NCBI GenBank assembly: GCA_011391835.1
Contig: JAABPS010000086.1
Span: 1-9,586, forward strand
DNA length: 9,586 bases
Source of the DNA: Desulfobacteraceae bacterium
Lineage (GTDB): Bacteria > Desulfobacterota > Desulfobacteria > Desulfobacterales > JAABPS01
Reading direction: 5' to 3'
How positions within the stretch are numbered: position 1 is the first letter of the stretch; every line of letters begins with the position of its first letter. The notes under the pieces are model-generated. The model saw only the letters and a program-made list of their open reading frames with translations, had not been told where the DNA came from and made no database searches. A program made the position numbers and the translations under genes. This document shows, one piece after another, positions 7,558 through 9,586 of the stretch.

Positions 7558-7633
7558 ATTCTGTAAGCATCAATATGCGTTTATACTGTATGAAACCATT
7601 GGTTAAGCCAAATTCTGTTGCTCGCGTTTAAAT

Positions 7634-7663
7634 TTTATAACAAAGATTAAACCGTGTTATCAA
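7634..7663 (-). promoter_or_regulatory. Putative sigma-70 promoter for the 58-residue membrane protein gene
   Basis: On the minus strand TTGATA (7663-7658) and TATAAA (7639-7634) are 18 bases apart, each one mismatch from the consensus -35 and -10 boxes. Transcription would begin near 7627 and give a leader of about 70 bases before the ATG at 7557. The region is A+T-rich, so chance matches are likely; the agreement with a gene and terminator downstream is what makes it worth recording. Confidence 0.4.
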
Positions 7664-7763
7664 GTATTATAAAAATTATTCCGAACAATATATAGAAACA
7701 GTGATAAATTTAAATTATCTGTTCAACTGCATGATTTAATTAAAAAACATTGTTTATTCTTTT

Positions 7764-7773
7764 AAAGGGGGGG
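7764..7773 (+). promoter_or_regulatory. Ribosome binding site with a run of seven G, upstream of the SPFH gene
   Basis: AAAGGGGGGG ends 7 bases before the ATG at 7781, so it fits a strong Shine-Dalgarno and fixes the start. The uninterrupted seven-G tract is unusual in this A+T-rich setting and could vary in length by slippage. No convincing sigma-70 promoter was found for this gene between 7560 and 7760. Confidence 0.6.
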
Positions 7774-7780
7774 TATTCTG

Positions 7781-8914
7781 ATGGGTAAAGACAATTTGAT
7801 TTTTTTAGAGAATATTGAATGGTTTGATGATACCGGCAAGGAGCTTGTACATCGTATTCCTGAAAAAGGTTCGGGTGAGATAAAATTTGGCGCTCAACTG
7901 ACTGTTCGAAGTTCGCAGGCAGCAGTTTTCTTTTATCAGGGTAAAGCCATTGAAGCCTATGGCCCCGGGCGACACACCTTAAAAACGGCAAATATCCCCA
8001 TCTTAACAAAAATCATCAGTATTCCCTGGGCACTTGAGAGCCCGCTGAGAGCTGAAATATATTTTGTAAACATGAAAGTATTTACAAATTTAAAATGGGG
8101 AACACGAGATCCGGTTGCCTTCAAGGATTCTGAACTTGGGCTCATTCGTCTGAGAGCTTTTGGTATTTTTAATCTTCAGGTAGTACAGCCTGTATTATTT
8201 ATCAATAGTCTTGTCGGGACCCAGGGCATGTTTACCACAGCCGAAATTGAGGAATACCTGAATCTTGTGATTGTTTCCAGGTTTAACGATTTTATGGGGA
8301 ATAAAATTGATACCATACTCAGCCTGCCGTCAACATATGATGACCTGTCGGAAGGTCTTGCCATGCGATGCGAAAAAGATTTCAGTCATTTTGGTTTGAG
8401 GATGACTCATTTATATGTAAATGCTATTACGCCGCCCAAGGAAGTTCAGGAAGCAATTGATGATCGAAGTAGAATGGGTGTTTTTGATGATATGAATAAA
8501 CTCATGAAGATGAAAGCAGCTATGGCTATGGAGAAAGCATCCGAATCGGAAGGCACTTCTGGATCAGGCATGGGTATGGGAATGGGACTGATGATGCCTG
8601 CCATGTTTGCACGCTATTTTGCAGACGACAGCTCGTCATCAACGGCAGCCAGCGTTCAGGGTGACAGTATGTGCCATGAGTGTAAAAATCCGATTCCCCC
8701 TGCTGCAAAGTTTTGCCCTTTTTGCGGGCATCAGCAGTTGGTTTTTATGCAATGCGAAAGTTGCGGGAAAAACCTGGCCCCAAATGCAAAATTTTGTTCA
8801 CGCTGCGGAACCCCTGTTTTGGAGAAAAAAGCAAAAGGTATTATCTGCCCAAAATGCAGAACACCTAATTTAAGTAAATCTCAATTTTGTATTCAATGCG
8901 GAGAAAAAATCTAA
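7781..8914 (+). CDS. SPFH-domain protein (COG4260/YdjI type) with three C-terminal zinc ribbons
   Basis: This 377-residue protein belongs to the stomatin/prohibitin-like (SPFH) group with C-terminal zinc ribbons, often labelled 'virion core protein' in databases. Residues about 28-230 form the SPFH region: QLTVRSSQAAVFFYQGKAIE (39-58), YGPGRHTLKTANIP (60-73), LRLRAFGIF-like strands near 121-130 and HLYVNAITPPKEVQEAIDDR (210-229). A helix follows, then a Met/Gly-rich linker (261-275). Three four-cysteine ribbons end the protein: C298/301/312/315, C325/328/339/342 and C356/359/370/373. No membrane helix is visible, so binding to the membrane would be peripheral. In Bacillus subtilis the relative YdjI is encoded with PspA and is tied to envelope stress. 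Here no PspA gene is adjacent, and the gene appears monocistronic. The start is supported by the G-rich ribosome site. Confidence 0.9.
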   Translation: MGKDNLIFLENIEWFDDTGKELVHRIPEKGSGEIKFGAQLTVRSSQAAVFFYQGKAIEAYGPGRHTLKTANIPILTKIISIPWALESPLRAEIYFVNMKVFTNLKWGTRDPVAFKDSELGLIRLRAFGIFNLQVVQPVLFINSLVGTQGMFTTAEIEEYLNLVIVSRFNDFMGNKIDTILSLPSTYDDLSEGLAMRCEKDFSHFGLRMTHLYVNAITPPKEVQEAIDDRSRMGVFDDMNKLMKMKAAMAMEKASESEGTSGSGMGMGMGLMMPAMFARYFADDSSSSTAASVQGDSMCHECKNPIPPAAKFCPFCGHQQLVFMQCESCGKNLAPNAKFCSRCGTPVLEKKAKGIICPKCRTPNLSKSQFCIQCGEKI

Positions 8915-9151
8915 GGAAGACATAGTTTCCATGAACAGAAAAAGGTCAGGAATGACCATCCGCAGTGAAAAGTCCTGCAGATAATCTTTAGGAGTTCATT
9001 TGGGATATTATGCCGACAGGAGAGCGGCGTTTATAATATTAACACCGATCCATATAGACATTGTTAATTAGCCCTGGATAAACCGTGGTATGACAAAGGA
9101 GTTTTGAGCACTTAGATTGAAGATACAAGACCTTATTTTGTGGAGATAAAA
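8915..9151 (+). other. Intergenic region between the SPFH and aldo/keto reductase genes
   Basis: No gene was found in this 237-base gap. It holds a perfect small hairpin GGTCA-GGAA-TGACC (8944-8957) followed by a weaker one, GCAG/CTGC (8962-8978 area); neither is followed by a T-run, so no terminator is called. A TATAAT at 9032-9037 could be a -10 box for the reductase gene, but the expected -35 position (about 9009-9014) is poor. No known riboswitch pattern was recognised. Confidence 0.4.
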
Positions 9152-9586
9152 ATGAATAGTTTGGTTACTCGCAGGCTGGGGAGGACAAACAGACAGGTTG
9201 CTACTCTGGGACTCGGCGGCCAGGCTTCGATTCAATGGACAGCAGAGGGGGTTGATCCGGTTGCGATTATCAAAAAGGCGGTCCGCCTGGGTGTAAATTA
9301 TCTGGATACATCCAATATTTACGGACCCAGCCAGGCAAATTATGGAAAAGCGTTTAAAGAGCTGGGGTTGATTCCTGATGTGCCCAATTATGATCGAAAT
9401 CTTCGAGGACGCATATTTCTGGCAAGTAAACCTCACTTTCGAACAGCCAGACGACCGGCAAATCAGCGTTTCCGAACCGACTTCAGTGAAGGAATGGGAG
9501 ATATTTTTAAAACCCAGACCGCTGTGGATGATGTGAAGCGGTCTCTTAGCCTGATGTTTGGAGATGGCAAAGGAGGGTATCCAAAA
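9152..9586 (+). CDS. Aldo/keto reductase, N-terminal part (runs off the right edge)
   Basis: 145 codons are visible and no stop is reached. The protein begins with the family pattern RRLGRTNRQVATLGLGG (7-23) and continues with VNYLDTSNIYGPSQANYGK (48-66). D52 and Y57 match two members of the catalytic tetrad (Asp, Tyr, Lys, His), and K93 in LASKP matches the lysine; the histidine is not identified in the visible part. These enzymes reduce carbonyl groups with NAD(P)H in the cytoplasm, using a TIM-barrel fold. Residues 95-145 look like an insertion compared with compact family members (FRTARRPANQ... then VDDVKRSLSLMF), which suggests a subfamily with extended loops. GGAG lies 6 bases before the ATG at 9152, which fixes the start. 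The substrate is unknown. An open frame on the opposite strand here (9068-9436) is a shadow. Confidence 0.9.
   Translation, partial: MNSLVTRRLGRTNRQVATLGLGGQASIQWTAEGVDPVAIIKKAVRLGVNYLDTSNIYGPSQANYGKAFKELGLIPDVPNYDRNLRGRIFLASKPHFRTARRPANQRFRTDFSEGMGDIFKTQTAVDDVKRSLSLMFGDGKGGYPK

Noticed and set aside
7740..8009. Minus-strand 89-codon frame across the SPFH start
   Set aside because: It is antisense to the strongly supported SPFH gene and has no recognisable features.
8931..8981. Sixteen-codon frame starting MNRKRSG after the SPFH gene
   Set aside because: Too short to judge, poor ribosome site spacing and no supporting promoter or terminator.
9068..9436. Minus-strand 122-codon frame
   Set aside because: It is antisense to the aldo/keto reductase, which has clear family motifs and a good ribosome binding site.

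Overview
The window looks like chromosomal DNA from an A+T-rich Gram-negative bacterium. The best guess is an anaerobic member of the Desulfobacterota (former Deltaproteobacteria). The supports are an RpoH-type sigma factor, two probable outer-membrane lipoproteins (a TPR protein and a LolB-like protein), a UPF0280/COG2122 protein (a family common in anaerobes), and a tRNA gene that encodes its own CCA. The taxon is an inference; no rRNA or other decisive marker is present.

Left block (1-7020, all minus strand). Seven genes run in one direction with short gaps and no clear intrinsic terminator between them. In transcription order they are rpoH (heat-shock sigma factor), a large TPR lipoprotein carrying an internal LysM-like domain, a LolB-like lipoprotein, a RimK-like ATP-grasp ligase, a dGTPase-type HD phosphohydrolase, a UPF0280 protein (ApbE superfamily), and a HIT-family nucleotide hydrolase/transferase cut by the left edge. 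Gaps are 57, 60, 18, 4, 88 and 91 bases. The first three genes suggest an envelope or protein-quality theme: the TPR lipoprotein followed by LolB resembles the lbcA-lolB pair of Pseudomonas. The ATP-grasp/HD pair is close enough to be translationally coupled. The last two genes are metabolic and may have their own promoters.

Middle (7021-7780). A divergent tRNA-Arg(UCU) lies just upstream of rpoH. Beyond it, on the minus strand, is a 58-codon gene for a very hydrophobic membrane peptide. It has its own good intrinsic terminator and a plausible sigma-70 promoter, so it appears to be a complete small transcription unit that a length-filtered gene call would miss.

Right block (7781-9586, plus strand). 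A stand-alone SPFH (stomatin/prohibitin-like, COG4260/YdjI type) protein ends in three four-cysteine zinc ribbons. After a 237-base gap comes the N-terminal 145 residues of an aldo/keto reductase that runs off the right edge.

No transposon, phage, CRISPR array or defence system is visible. The observations most worth following are the hidden small membrane protein, the LysM domain embedded in the TPR lipoprotein, and the rpoH-TPR-LolB arrangement.
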